DNA of 64,000 nt. It comes from Polyporus tsugae. Lineage: Eukaryota > Basidiomycota > Agaricomycetes > Polyporales > Polyporaceae. The notes under the pieces are model-generated. The model was not told the origin of the DNA. It made no database searches and saw only the letters and a program-made list of their open reading frames with translations. Shown one piece after another: positions 32,483-45,277 of the stretch; the stretch's first letter is position 1, and each line of letters begins with the position of its first letter. The stretch covers positions 7,501 to 71,500 of the forward strand of contig JAHRBS010000014.1 of the NCBI GenBank assembly GCA_024305745.1, given 5' to 3'. The position numbers were made by a program, and so were the translations under genes.

Positions 32483-35155
32483 GACCTATGGTTCACCGTT
32501 CCCGCGCACGTCCCACTCCCCCAATATATATGGTGAACCACGCTGAACCGTGAGCTCTCAGTCGTCGGCCTGACGTGCCCGGCCCGTCACGTCGAGATTG
32601 GGCTCACGCCGCCGAGCGAGGGCACGGACGCGGCGCAGAAGGTGTTGGCGGACGCTACTTCGCCTCGGACGATCGCGAGTTGAGCCCTTTTCACGTCCCA
32701 CGGCATCATGTCTCCGGCCACTCAGGCTGTCGATTCTCCGTATGACCGTAACTGAAAGGGAAAATGAGTGCCTTCCTAGTAAGATGTGCGATTAATGAGG
32801 ACGCACTTGATGTACAGTAGCCGCGACGCGAGGTTTTGTATGAGGGTGTGTATGACCGACCGTCTGGATCTTCTGAAGCGGAGGTCCTAAGTTCTCAAAT
32901 CAATCGAGACGAAAGGTTCCTCGGGAGTGACCAAGTAGACTCTGCTAGCCGGTAGTCGTGCCTCCATGACTTTGTGTTCCAAAGCGGTCAGTCAACGCTT
33001 GGGCGAGATGCATGAATCGCCGCGATGGGTCTACCCGTTACTCCAGTGCTCGCGGCCGAGTTCCTGGCTTGTCATCTGCTGAAGGGAACGAACGTGCGTC
33101 AGCGACACAAGTAGAACAGAGAGAGGCAGAGGAAAACACGAGGACGGACTGGAGATACCGAACTTGTTTCGCATGCGGAAGGGAAGGGGATGGGCGGTAT
33201 TTTGCCTTGCGGCGTCTTGAGACTGAGCCTTGGGTCAGAGTCAGCCCACGCGCGCTGCAAGACAGACCACGAGCAGCTCCTCATGATGCGCCGGTAAAGG
33301 AGAGGGCGACTTCCACGTGAACGAATGCAGATGCGGAGCATGTCGCCGGTGAGTGCCTACATGTACATGCCCGTCACCAGACTGTCGATAAAAACAAGCG
33401 AAAATTGAGACCTACCGTAGACGATGTGAAGACCGCCAAGGGCCTGTCGTTGGAGTATTTGGCGAGGGATGCCATTTCTGCCTACTTCAAATGCCTGTGC
33501 GCCGACCCGTAAGCGCATATACCTGCTTATTTCCAGCACGTGAACGCACCTGGACATCGAGAACTCGCCCAAGGAACTTCAGGGTCGAATGTACGCTTGT
33601 CATTTGCTGGATGGGATGGTGCATGAGCAAACGGCAAATATCACCATCCGTAACCTATCTGCCAACAAGAATGCGGGCGACGGCAAATTGACTTGACGCA
33701 CCGATGAAAAGTTGCTGGTCTCCAACGTCCGATGCGCCGTGGAGAATCGAGTATCTGCCACGCGGGATGTACATAGTTTGCAATCGGTTCGTAATCGCCG
33801 CCACTACGGTGTAACCAAGGTCCGTCAGAGCATATCCTCGGCCCAAAACGCCGGACTTGAGCAGAAGTCACGGATACATACCTGCCAGGCCAGTGGTCCG
33901 CGCCGTTGCGGAGGTTTTGCGCGTCTACAGAGGGTCCGACCGCCAGCAGTAGGTTGAAACAGAGGGAAATGTCAAGGGGTTATGGATATAACCTCCGAGT
34001 CGTCAGAAAGGAAATGCAGAGATTGAATAGACCACGTACGGATATGCTCCAGAGCCTGTACGTAGAGTGTCGAATGGAATGCATGTTGAACCGTTGATCG
34101 ATGACTACGTTGAAAGCGCAAATGCTTGAAAGTTGACTCGGAGAGTCGGAGCAGCTCAAGAAGAGAGCGCCGGTGACCATTGTGGCACATCGGAGTCTGA
34201 AACGCCACATCGTCCACATCGACAGTACCTGGCACATCCGACTCAGGCTCGGAGCGTGCGCAGTCCTCGAGGCTCACTATTCACTATACAGGTTGCCTCA
34301 AGGGAATCGCTCACCCGCTCAGTGTTCACCGGTCAGCTCCGACGTGTACGGCCGACTTGCGACTCGGACAACTCCAAGTTCTTTCTCAGCAGGTCACCTT
34401 TCGCCGCGTGTGGTCCTTCCGGACCAAAGCAGTTGAAACTTTTTTTTTGGCTTGCTCATCGAGGCTGTTTCAGGCTTCCATTGACCTTTGTCCATGCGGT
34501 ATGTATCTACAGTACTTTTTCCGTGGCCGGTGACCGGTGACAGATGTCATCGGATATACACCGTTTGGACAGTCTCGAACGGAAGCTGGAGGTGCTCGCG
34601 ACTTGTGGCCACTGGTGAGTGCCCGCTGATTCGATTCAACGGATGGCAGTGCGAAGCTAGCTGATGACCCCGTCTTCGAAGTTCGAATACCGTCCGGCAA
34701 GAACAGGGCTGCTCCCCTCGCTCAAGGTGGCTCAATATCTGTGTCAAACGGTGCGAATTTTTTTTTTTCATTTTCAACATATCAGAAAGTCGTCTTCTTC
34801 GGAGGCCCGGAGAGTGCGCGATAGACGCATTCAAATGAAACGAGTGCAAGAAGTGAGATCGGACATTTTCCATTCATGGGAGGCTAGCCCTTCAACCGCC
34901 TCCGAACGCGACCAGTGGCCAGCGACCACATGGATTGAGCACACGTGGTACCAAATCTAGGGTGTTTCGCATCGGGGAGACGATGTTTCTGACAGCTTGT
35001 TGAACTGTCAATGACTCGGACATGTATCCAGGCAATGCGTCGAGGTGCACTGCGAGTGCAGCGCTCGAGTACATATATGAGAGCTTGCCCGAGTCCCATC
35101 TGACACGCACAATATCCCACCTAGATTCTGTCCTCTTGCTTAACATTCTTACCAG
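32034..35155. other. Intergenic, mostly duplicated spacer
   Basis: No intact gene. From about 32,570 this is the left arm of the inverted duplication. It contains a short F-box gene fragment at its outer end and homopolymer T runs at about 34,440 and 34,757 that are also found, in reverse, in the right arm. Confidence 0.6.
32574..32690 (+). pseudogene. F-box/LRR-like gene fragment, left copy
   Basis: A frame containing HVEIGL, PPSEGT and QKVLADATSPRTIAS matches the C-terminal half of the intact gene at 47.7-50.1 kb (LEIGALTPPSEGTEEARAVQKVLADA). Only about 40 codons remain. A longer fragment of the same gene sits at the matching end of the right arm. Confidence 0.65.
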
Positions 35156-36824
35156 ATGTCTCAGACGGCGGGTGCTCAGCGCCCGGGACCATCAATGACG
35201 TTTGACGAATATCAATATTCAGCTAATGCCCACGATATTCAGGAGACCTTCGTCACACTTGGCTTACTCGGGGGGTTGTATGGTATGTGACATCCGTGAT
35301 CAGCCGTTGATCCAGACTACTGAAGTCTGCGGGTAGGCGTGCTCACGGTTCTCTCGCTCTTATCAGTTCTCGCTCTTACGCAGTACGTCCTATCTAAATG
35401 CGTCTACATTCAATCTGTTTATTTGGTATCATCATGAACACTCCGGCCGCAGACGCGGTACTAGGAGGACACAGCCTACCGCAATCATCCTCTGTCTGAC
35501 AATTCTTACGCTTTTCACCTCCACGACGATATACGTCGTCGCCTACTCTCTTTATTCTCAATTTGACTTCCTGGAAACTTACATATCCTCCGTGAATGAC
35601 CTGTAGGACGCTGGTACTAGTGTGTCAATCGACTACACTAGCATGCATGCGGCTCTGGGGTTGGTCAAAGACTACTCAGGGCTGCTATTTTGTGCCTCCA
35701 CTGCATCACTCACAATCAACGTTGGCCTCCCCCTGATTTCACTGACATCCATTGCTTTTCTAACTCGGTCTTTCCACACAGATCACACTGGGAGACGCAA
35801 TTGTATGCTGGAGAGTGTGCACCATCTGGCACAAAAACCGTGTTGTAAGAGCTGTCTGCGGTCTTTTCTTGCTCGCGACATTCGGTAAGCTTCAACTCCG
35901 GTCATCTACTCCATATCCAAGTTGTGTGATGCTTGCCACACAGTTCTCGGAGTTATCGACACCACTTGGACCTATCAGCTGGCAGCAGATGTCCCATTTC
36001 CTGCACAGTCCGCACCCATGTATCTGGGTATTCCAGTTGGAATTGCTACCTGCGTGCTCTCTCTCAGCACGAACCTATTGACAACGCTTCTCGTGGGATA
36101 CAAGGCGTGGTATGTTACGGGCCCTATCAAGTCTGATCTCGCGGCTGACAGCAATTCTCCTCAGGAGGTTAAGGAGACGTCTCCGTGGATACCTTGTAGC
36201 CGGATCTCAGGTGGAGAAACTGTTTGCTCTGCTCGTCGAGTCTGGTGCAGTCTATTGCGCCATCTGGGTGAGTCGTCTTCATCGTACTACTCACTAGTAT
36301 CACATAGCCTACATCATCGTTCATAAAAAGCAAGCACTAACCAGTACAATCAGGGCGTCGTTTTAGCTTACCAGATCACCATTTGTGACGTGGTCATGTC
36401 TCTACCTCTCCCAGAATTATCTGCCATAGAAGTCAGCTTCTTCGACATTTTCAGCGTCATTTTCAATGGCGCGCTAGTACCTGTGATTGTACGTCCATTC
36501 ACACTAAGGCGTCAAGCTCCATCCCAACCCTCCGTAATGCGGCCGTTACGCTTCCCATAGGCCATCTACCCCACGATCATCATCGTCCTCGTCGAGCTTA
36601 ACAGGTCGCACATGGAGAAAGGGCTCTCGCAGCACCTCTCATCTCTGCCGACTCCCCACATCACCTTTGCGGTCAACACAATCATGACCAGCGAGAGCAC
36701 ACCGCGTCAGAGGTCGGAGGTGTTGGTGATCGACTCGGACGGACACGGCGCGGGATGTGGAGACGGCGTGGAGGATGCGAGCACGCGTACAAGCAAGGAA
36801 TGGAACGCGGACCCGCCCGTCTAA
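35156..36824 (+). pseudogene. Seven-helix membrane protein gene with in-frame stop
   Basis: Eight exons can be aligned one-to-one with the copy at 52,256-53,932. It starts MSQTAGAQRPGP and includes TAIILCLTILTLFTSTT, ITLGDAIVCWRVCTIW and the final exon AIYPTIIIVLVELNRSHMEKG. In exon 3 the codon matching Trp in the other copy (NDPWDTG) is TAG at 35,604-35,606 (NDL*DAG). Everything after it remains open and spliceable, so the loss looks recent, or the site may be a sequencing error. A TATATA motif lies about 80 bp upstream of the ATG. It sits between P450 copies A and B. Function of the family unknown. Confidence 0.8.
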
Positions 36825-37582
36825 CCACTAGTCACGGTATATCTGCCACTGTACAGTATGTCCACGTATGTACGAAGGGCCCTCGGAAAGTAGAGACTCG
36901 CCTGTATTCCAGTTCCTCGTCGTTCCAGTCGCCTATACGAGTCGCACGTTGAACATGATCCCTGGTTAAATTCGGCGCCGTGTACATCATTATTGCACGC
37001 CGTCCGATAGTGCGCCGTACGCATACCCAGACGAAATGGACGCCAAAACGACGCTCCCTCCCCGCTCACGTCCTCGAGTACTCAAGTCAGACCTTCCAGC
37101 CCCCGCCGTTCCCCACGACCGCCTCCACTGCCCCTGATTCGCGTATAGCTACAAGCTAGCTCTGGCTGCTCTGCGACGTGACTCAGACGTTTCAAGGTCC
37201 TCTGCTTGTCCTCGCCCCGGAATGGGGCGTCATCGATTCACCACCCGTTCGAACGGCGTGGCATCTCACCCGATTGACACTCGGATCCCAGGTCCAAGAT
37301 GCATTTATTCCTGCGTTCCACGGATGCTCTTATGCATGGTGCGAAGAAATAATCAGCACACCTCCCAAGTTCAAAACACGCGACTCGCTCCGTTTTGCAT
37401 CATGGGCAATTCATGCAACAGGCAAAATTATAATTATGGGGGTATTTACTATTCCTAAGCGCATTCCGCACGCGGCTCTATCGGGCGGTAAGAAGTTGAA
37501 CGACTTATTGCCTGCCAACTCAATTGCAAGACGTCAACCACCGACGTTCCACACTCTCCCCCCATCCGCCTCCCAAGACGAC
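36825..37582. other. Intergenic at the junction of two duplications
   Basis: No gene. The end of the inverted-duplication arm (near 37,075) is followed by the start of P450 duplication copy B (near 37,190). Confidence 0.5.
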
Positions 37583-40500
37583 CTACCGCACCTCCAGCAC
37601 GACCGGCAGCTCCGGCCGCTGCGCCGTGAAGTAGTCGCGGTAGTTCCCCTCGTACGTCCTCGCGTCCCACCCCTCCTCCGCCCTCATCCTGAACTTCTGC
37701 AGGAACGAGCACAGCACCATCCGCATCTCCTGCATCGCGAGCGACTTGCCCACGCAGTTCATCGGCCCGCTCGAGAACGGGATGAACCCCGCCTCGTCGT
37801 GCCGGAACTCGCGCGACGACGACGGCGACACGCCGCGCGCGGACGGGTCGGAGGGAGAGAGGTCGCCCGTCGCGAGGAGCCAGCGCTCGGGCCAGAACTC
37901 GGCGGTGTACGGGGCGAAGTTGCGCGCGTCGAGGTGGTGCGAGTAGACGTGCGGCCAGACGCTCGTTCCCGGGGGCAGCACGCTGCAGGCGGCGGGTGAG
38001 GTGAGGGAGAGCGGGGATGACGGAGGGATGGCACGGGACTCACATGTTTCCGGCGACGACCGTTTTCGCGTCGTGCGGGACGTAGCGCTGGCTTCCTCCT
38101 GGGACGGGCGGGAAGACACGCAGTGTCTCGTTACTGTCGCGCTCTCCTTGTCAGCAATCCAGATCTCCGTGCATCGCAATAGGGAAGCTTACATGACAGC
38201 AGTCAGATACGGCATGTCCCGATGGTGCTTCGTGTCGAGCGCGTTCTCCCCCGCGGGGTAGAACTTGTCGATCTCGGCCTGCAGTCGCCCGTACACGTCC
38301 GGGTGCGTCAGCAGACAGTACGCGATGCTCGTCAGCGCGATGGAGGTGGTGTCTGCCCCTGCGATGATCGCGAGGACGCCGTCGCCGACAAGATCTTGCA
38401 CCGGGGGTGGAGCCTTGTCAGGAAGGTCTTCGTTGTTCTATGGTACACCCAACGGACATCAGACAAGACGGCCAAGTCAAGCACACCCGACGTACGAGGT
38501 AGTGGAAGAGGTCCTTCTTCTCTGAACCGCGCTTCAGGCGTGCCGTCGTGCGCTCGGCGCAATTGTTCAGGAGAATCACGAGGTTCCCGGTCGCGGCCGG
38601 GATCTTCCCGAAGTACATGCCGAGCCATGGCATCTGCGAGAAGAATGTCGCGATGCTGTGCGAAGGTCAGCACGATGCTCGCTGTCCACGACTGAAGTCG
38701 AAGAACACGCACAACATGGCGTCCTCAAGCAGCGCCCAGACGTTGCCCCGGTCGTGTCCCGCCTCGAGGAGCTCCGATCCGCCCCCGAACGCCATATCGC
38801 TCATGAAGTCGTATCTATCTCGCGCGTCAGGATCAGCTTCAGGTTCGCGGTACAGACGACAAACGCACGAGAAGTAGTTGAACCAATCGCCAATGTTCAC
38901 CACGCCCTTGTGCTCCTCGAGCCTCTCGACGAGCTGGCGCGCGCGCCTCGCGACAAAGTGTTCGTACTCTCTGACCGCTGCGGGGCCCATGGCGCGGTTC
39001 CAGTTCTTCCGCCGCCGGAGGTGCGTCTCCGTGTCCTGGATTGCGACCATGGGCATATCCCTGTCAGTGAGCAGCCTCCCGACGAAATCTAGACTCGGCG
39101 TGGTCAGTAGAAGAACGAAGGTGTAGAAGAACGGCGCGTGGACGTACGGGGACCCTTGGGGAGACCGGAAGTACCGAGGAGGGCATTGAGAACGGTGCTG
39201 TCACGGATAGAAAGCTCATTGGGGCCTAGATTTAAGGGGGTCAGCGGCTGAACAGCGGGAGCATTGACGTCAGAACACAGGGTATGCGCGCAAAGATCTA
39301 ATAAAATTCGTCAACGCAGCGGAAAGCTTGACTCGGCATCACGCTGCTATGGGCGTAATACTTTAGGTTTGGATGGCTGCCGCTCTGCTCTTCACCACGA
39401 GGCGTGCACAAGGACGGCCATCATTATTGCCGTGAGTTTCGCTATTCGCGTACTGTCATGTGGCTTTCCTCTGGAACACTAGACCTTGGGACTTCCGGCC
39501 GGGTGCAGTCGCCCGTCGCTCTCATGACGTCCGCAACACCGCTCGCGGACACGGAATGTCACCAGAGGATACCGGACAGGTGCATCTCCCGAGAGTAAAA
39601 TATGAGGCTCGTGCGATAGCAGGGAGGGATGTGGCAGTGGAGTGGTGCGAGCTGGGGAATGAAGCCTGTCGCGAGGGTGCAAGATAATACACCGCAGAAT
39701 GGCCTGGGATACACCAAGTGACAGGTAAACGGTGGCTCGAGGCCTTCCATCATGGAGAATCGTCAAGCCGGAGGCTAGAGCTCGTAATAGTGGATAGGGT
39801 TGGGATTGAGAAGCGCGTTCCCCAGTCGCACAAAGTTGTCCATACCGTTGCAGACCACACCGCTGCTGAACCCACGCGATGGATATCCACGTCCCACCGA
39901 GAATATGAATAATGAAACACGACGCACCGATGCGCACGACATCGCCATACTGTTCATGAAGGGACTTGATGTACCGATGCTGGAAGCCAGGGATGGAGAC
40001 GAATCCAAGCCAGAACTTGGAAATCTTGCATCCGATCGGTCCTGGGTAGCGAGCCAGGGGGTGGATGGGGGAGATACGATAGATAAGCACAGACAAAGCG
40101 AGCGTGGTCAGATAAGTTCCGAAGTTCAGAAAGAGTGCATGGAGGAGGGTGCGTTGAGTGGCACCAGTGACGAGGGTGAGGAGGATGGGGGGCGCAAAAA
40201 GAATGGCGGCGTGGACGTTGATGTTATACGTCTCGTACTTCCTGAAAACTTGGTGCGCTGCCTGCGAGTGTTCGGGGAAGAGGGCTCATTATCAGCAGCG
40301 GAAGGGCGGAAAGAAAGACATGGACTGTGACGTACCAACGCGAGCGCAACGGTGATGCCAAACACCGACGAGGAGCTGCTACCGTTTACTGTCATGGACG
40401 ATGCACTGGTGTTAGAGGAACGAGCGGGACGCACTTAAGTGGATGAGGCAAAAGCTGCTGGCTTTTGAGGGCATCCCGATGGAACGTTCCTGTCGGAACG

Positions 40501-40860
40501 GTCGTAAAGCGCCTCCAGTGAGCCGTGCGCAGTGGGCGTGATCACTGCAAATCACATCACTTCCCTGGATACGCAAAATTACACTTCAGATCGCCGCGAT
40601 CTCGGCAAGCCTTCCAATTTCATCGACCTTCTCAGCAACTTGGGACCGTTCACGAATGTCGTCAACGTCTATGAATTCGAGGAGAATCAGCTAACCATCA
40701 TACGAATGCCACCTCGGGAAAGAGATATTAGATAATGAATGTTCACTGCGTATACTGCACAGCCGTGACGGTACTACAAGTACTGTAGTATACTTGCAAC
40801 TTGACGGGCGTTCTAACGAAGTTTGTGGAGTCCGACGTCCTTTTCGAAACCCGTCGACAA
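37190..40860. repeat. P450-bearing direct duplication, copy B
   Basis: Counterpart of 28,830-32,482 in the same orientation. It includes both flanks and all exons; small indels are mostly in introns and in the upstream region. Edges are approximate. Confidence 0.8.
37583..40395 (-). CDS. Cytochrome P450, copy B
   Basis: Same gene structure as copy A: start MTVNGSSSSSVFGITVALAL, hinge HPLARYPGP, I-helix AGADTTS, K-helix ETLR, haem loop FIPFSSGPMNCVGK, and C-terminus PVVLEVR. Differences from copy A are scattered substitutions (for example SSSREFRHDEAG against SSPEFRHEEAG, one codon longer here). No stop or frameshift was seen. Intron 2 (39,926-39,226) is 701 bp and related to the 630-bp intron of copy A, so the enlargement came before the duplication. 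It is an ER-anchored monooxygenase of unknown substrate. It is divergent from the next P450 (41,367), with about 970 bp between the start codons. Confidence 0.88.
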
Positions 40861-41366
40861 AGATATATATGATCGTGAGCCCTCCTTCGTGCTTACCAAT
40901 ACTTACTTACTACGTTGTTGTGCGGTTTGAAGGTGTTAAACCGCAATTACTTATTCCCTAGGCCTGTAGGGCGATTACAGTAAGTAGCGAGAGAGAGAGA
41001 GAAAGCGCTAGGTTCGACAGAGCGCGGCCAGCGCGCCCCGTCCGGAGCGAGTTCCCACGGTCATGACCTAACTTACCAGCGTCGGAAAGGGGCAACAAGT
41101 TGCAACCTTGGGATCTTCTCTCTACATCATCATCCTACCCTCTCGGGGGTGTGGTCTGACTGAAGTGAGTTTGACGTTATTTGTGGATCGGCGGTGCTAG
41201 CACTCAGTACTCAGCCTCCAAGTCGGCGGCTCGTGCGCGTCATCTTCCAAGCGATTTATCTCCTTCAGACAACCTTCACCATTTGACATTCATCGTACTT
41301 TCCGGTCTCTAACCGTCCACCTATTTACTAACCCGGACGTCCTGACTCCTCGTCCCCCGGGCCAGC
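40396..41366. other. Bidirectional promoter region between P450 B and P450 C
   Basis: No gene. It holds a small hairpin (GCGGTTTGAAGGTGTTAAACCGC as two arms of seven bases, near 40,922-40,944), a GAGAGAGAGAGA run near 40,990 and pyrimidine-rich DNA upstream of 41,367. Confidence 0.5.
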
Positions 41367-43575
41367 ATGTTACTCTCCACCAGCAATGTCTCCTCGGATC
41401 ACAAGATTGCGATCTTTACCATTGTATCCGCTCTTGTAACACATCCCATACCCTCTTGCTAGCGCGCCGCACCTGTTACTGATGGGGTTTTTCATCTTTC
41501 ACCCAGCTTATGCACCAGCTGTTCCGCCGCTACGAGACGTTCTCCTTCCTGGTACACGCGGCTCTCCTCCTCGGTCCCCCCGCACTCATAGCTGCGTCTA
41601 CCGTTTCGGATGTCTCTGCACACATGGAATCATTTCAAGATGCATTCCGGTCCTCCGCCTTGATCTACCTAGCTACACTGGCACTTTCCATCGCCATCTA
41701 CCGCATATCCCCGTTCCACCCCCTGGCGCGCTATCCCGGCCCGTGGTCGTCCAAGGTCTCCATGCTTGGACCTGCATTGCACTCGACGACCGGCCAGCGA
41801 AACAAATACATCAAGAGGTTGCATGACCTTCATGGCGACGTCCTCAGGATCGGTGCGTGTCCGGTTTGACGGCGGAGCGGAGGGACCTTCCGTTCGACTG
41901 ACGCAACGTTTGATTCGGTTCCGGTTGGAATCACAGGTCCTAACGAATTATCAATACGCGACCCGTCAGTGGCCTTGACGATCCTTGGCGTCTCGGGGCT
42001 CCCGAAGGGAACGGGTAAGCTTTTGGCCACCTACCCGCCGCGTGAAGTGTCCCTGACCTAGTGATTCGTGGACAGATTGGGTCGGAGGCATGCTCCGGGA
42101 CCACAACCTCCCGGTCGTGGGGATCCGCGACATTGGCGAACATCTTCGTCGGAGGCGCGCCTGGAACCGTGGGCTCGGGCCCGCTGCTCTGCGCGAGTAC
42201 GAGCACGTCCTCGCTCGGCGCGCACAGCTCCTCGTCCGCAGACTGGAGGAGCAAGAGGGCGAGGTCAACCTGGGCCAATGGTTAAACTATTTCGCATACG
42301 ACTTCATGTCGGATATGGCGTCAGTGGCCCTCTCTTCATTGCCGAGGTGTACACCTTGACTAATTGCCCGACGGTGCGTAGGTTCGGTGGAGGTTCGGAA
42401 TTGCTTAACGAGGGGGACAGAAATAACGTTTGGGCGGTCCTGGACAAAGGGATGGCGTGAGTGCCATTGGCATGCTTGGGTTGTTTTCGTTGACGCGGGC
42501 TGGCGTTAGGCTAGCGACATTCTTCGGACATGTCCCTTGGCTCGGAGTCTACGTCGGCCACATCCCGGGTGCCGCGTGGCCCCTCAACTCCCTGCACCGC
42601 CATGGCGAGAAGTGTGCCGCGAAGCGCCTCGCGCAAGGTTCGACGACATCGGACCTCTTCCATTACCTCGTCAGTCTCTCTCTTTTCTTGTCATCTCTTC
42701 GGCGCGATCTACACCAACGCTCCGAATAGAACAACGAAGATCTCCCAGACAGAAAACCGCCTCCCGCTCGTCAGCTCTGTGACGATGGCGTGCTCGCTGT
42801 CGTCGCCGGCTCGGACACCGTCTCAAGCGCAATGACAAGCGTCTTCAACTGTTTGCTCACTCACCCGGAGACGTACGCGAAGCTCCAGGAGGAGGTGGAT
42901 CGGTTCTACCCTGCCGGCGAGGATGCGTTCAACACGAAGCACCATCGGGACATGCACTACCTCCAGGCTGTCATGTGAGTCCGTCAGCCTCCCTCGTGTT
43001 CGTCTATGGCTCAACGCGCTCGCGCAGTCACGAGGCTCTCAGGGTGTTCCCGCCCATCGCGAGTGCCAGTCAGCGGCGGCTCCCGCGCACTGCGCAAGGG
43101 ATCACCGTAGGCTCCATGTACGCGTCACGTCCCCTCTTTCTTCGCAACGCTCGCTGATCGTGTGTATGCACCTAGCTATATCCCTCCTGGGACGGCGATC
43201 CGCCTCCCACCTTGGTCCATCCAGCGCGACGCGCGCAACTTCACCTTCCCCGACGCCTTCTGGCCCGAGCGCTGGCTGATCGCCGCGGGCCACATCGCCC
43301 TCGCAGACGCCCCTCTCCCGCCCCTCTCGTCCGTGGACGAGAAGACGCTTGTGCACAACGAGCAGGCGTTCCTGCCGTTCTCGCACGGGCCGATGAACTG
43401 CCCGGGCAAGGCGCTCGCGATGCAGGAGATGCGGACGGTCGTGATCGCGCTCGTGCAGAAGTTCAGGATCAGGCTGCGCGAGGGGTGGGACCCGGCGTTC
43501 TACGAGCGGGAGATTAAGGACTACTTTAACTCGACGCGGCCGCGCGTGCCGGTCGTGCTCGAGGCGAGGTGGTGA
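41367..43575 (+). CDS. Cytochrome P450, third gene
   Basis: Plus-strand gene. Exon 1 (41,367-41,435) encodes MLLSTSNVSSDHKIAIFTIV; exon 2 (41,507-41,852) carries the membrane anchor and HPLARYPGP hinge; exon 3 starts at 41,937 (GPNELSIRDPS). The I-helix reads AGSDTVSS where copies A and B have AGADTTSI, so the usual second Thr is Val. The K-helix is EALR. The haem loop is FLPFSHGPMNCPGK and the C-terminus PVVLEARW. Overall order and intron positions match A and B, so all three derive from one ancestor, with this one older. Introns are of normal size. The I-helix change may alter proton delivery, but many active fungal P450s vary there. Substrate unknown. Confidence 0.9.
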
Positions 43576-45277
43576 GTCGGCGACGCGCCTTGAATCTAAC
43601 AAGTGGCATGGTCGGAACCACCCGGCGTTGTTTGGAACTATCTTTCCCTCAGATCCGGTTAAACTCGGATTCATCTTCGTAATTCACATGGTCTTTTTAA
43701 GAGACGGATGGGGCACTGCGACTTGCCGCTTCTGTGCAAGGTGACACCGGTCCATGGTGCTGGTGAGCTTTGACCGACTTCAACAGTGCGTCATCGTCAA
43801 GCATGTCGGTTCCAACGTGACAGTGCGTATCTTGTACCGCGTTCCCTGCGATCCGGATACTGAATCAACGTTGCTTCATTCTTTAGGCAATACAACTTAC
43901 TCATGTCGCGCTCGACAGGTCGCAGCCAGAGGCCTGTGTGAGGCGCGAAGACGTTTCCCGCGCGTCGTTCCACACGCTCGCTATCATCGCCGAGTCGGCC
44001 GCAAAGCGCACGTCGTGACAGCAGAAGCACGTGTCTGCGATCAGAAACACGCCCGCGCCAACTTTGTGCATGCTCCCGAGGACCGCAAGCCCGAGATGCA
44101 TGCTCGCTGAGGCTTTGCCTGTCACGTCGTCGAAATCGTATGGTAAACCGCTCTCCGTGCGAACTCGATTAAATAGGTCCTACGAACACTCCAAAGTGTT
44201 CCTCAATGTACAGTGCGTGCTTTCCCACTTGTGTTCAGCCAAATTCAAAACCCAAGTCTTGAACTCAGCTCATTTTTGGCCCCCCGATTGCCAGGGTTCA
44301 ACTCCAAGCCGCCGCGAAGCACGGAGGACCCGAGCAGCCCGCCCAGATCGTTCACCCAACGGCGCGTCTTCGCTTCTACCGCCGCATTCCAAACCCTTCT
44401 TGACAGCATCCACACGTTATCGCTCGGTTTGCTAGCGTCCTCCCCTTCCGGGCTGGGAAGTGGTTTTCTAGGACTCGTCAAGTACGTGTGCACCATCATG
44501 AGCTCAGCTCGGACGCTTTCAGCAGCGGCGCTTCCGTTCCCATGCAGGTGCGTCACGCCCATTGAATGACACGCACAGCCCCCTGATATATGGCCTCGTC
44601 CCGAGACCGCACCACTGTCTTCCATGTCATTCATGACATGTTCTCTTCGCACACGAGGAGATGCGAACCTTGCGCGCTGTGAAACACAAGTTTCACAGCG
44701 CGCCACCACCACCGCGTGGAGAAAGGGAATGGTCAGCTGAATATGACAACTCTTACCCGACCTGTTACCTCGGCCAGCATCCGATTGGATGGCCTGCGTA
44801 GCTCAGCTGGCGCACTGGTGAGGGTCGCTTTCACGGATCTAGCGGAATTGTCTCCGGTGCCTTCCAGGGGTCTACTGTTCTCGCTGCAGCGTTCTGCTCA
44901 TCGAGATTTGTTGCACGCTGTCAAATGCTCTGTGAAACAGGCTGTGCAGCGTCGTTGGAAGGAGGGTATGGCTGCGCTAATACTCGGTAGGTATAAAACC
45001 TCGGATGGTCCGAAGCTCTATCGCTAGCCATAGAAGTGATATGTTGACAATCCACGCAAGCGGAAGAGGTAGGATCGACAGGCCGTTCGACAAATGTGGT
45101 TGTTTCCACCCAACGAACTGCCATCCCCGCTGATAAGCTTTCGAACAGAACCCGGTTGTTTGAGGCCGACGGCATTCCCCAGTTAGGTACGGGTATATAG
45201 CTTTGGACCGTAAGGCGCGTGGTACCGTTCGGCTGACTACCCACGCCCAGACGTCGAGCGGGCCCCGGATACGCTCC
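43576..45277. other. Intergenic
   Basis: About 1.7 kb with no recognisable gene. A tRNA-like box A at about 44,800 has no matching box B and was rejected. Confidence 0.5.

Larger units (their letters stand above)
32570..37075 (+). repeat. Inverted segmental duplication, left arm
   Basis: Matches 52,040-57,080 in reverse complement across an F-box gene fragment, a spacer of about 2.4 kb and the whole membrane-protein gene. The arms are about 4.5 and 5.0 kb and are separated by 15 kb that holds two P450s, another membrane-protein gene, the intact F-box-like gene and an Hsp70 pseudogene. Identity is clearly below 100% with many indels, so it is not recent. Edges are approximate. Confidence 0.85.

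Noticed and set aside
40915..41200. Solo LTR upstream of the third P450
   Set aside because: It begins TGTTGTGCGG and has LTR-like composition, but I could not find a matching end, a target duplication or a second copy in the window.
44795..44880. tRNA gene
   Set aside because: A good box A-like sequence (TAGCTCAGCTGGC) is present, but there is no box B and no acceptor-stem pairing at the expected distance.
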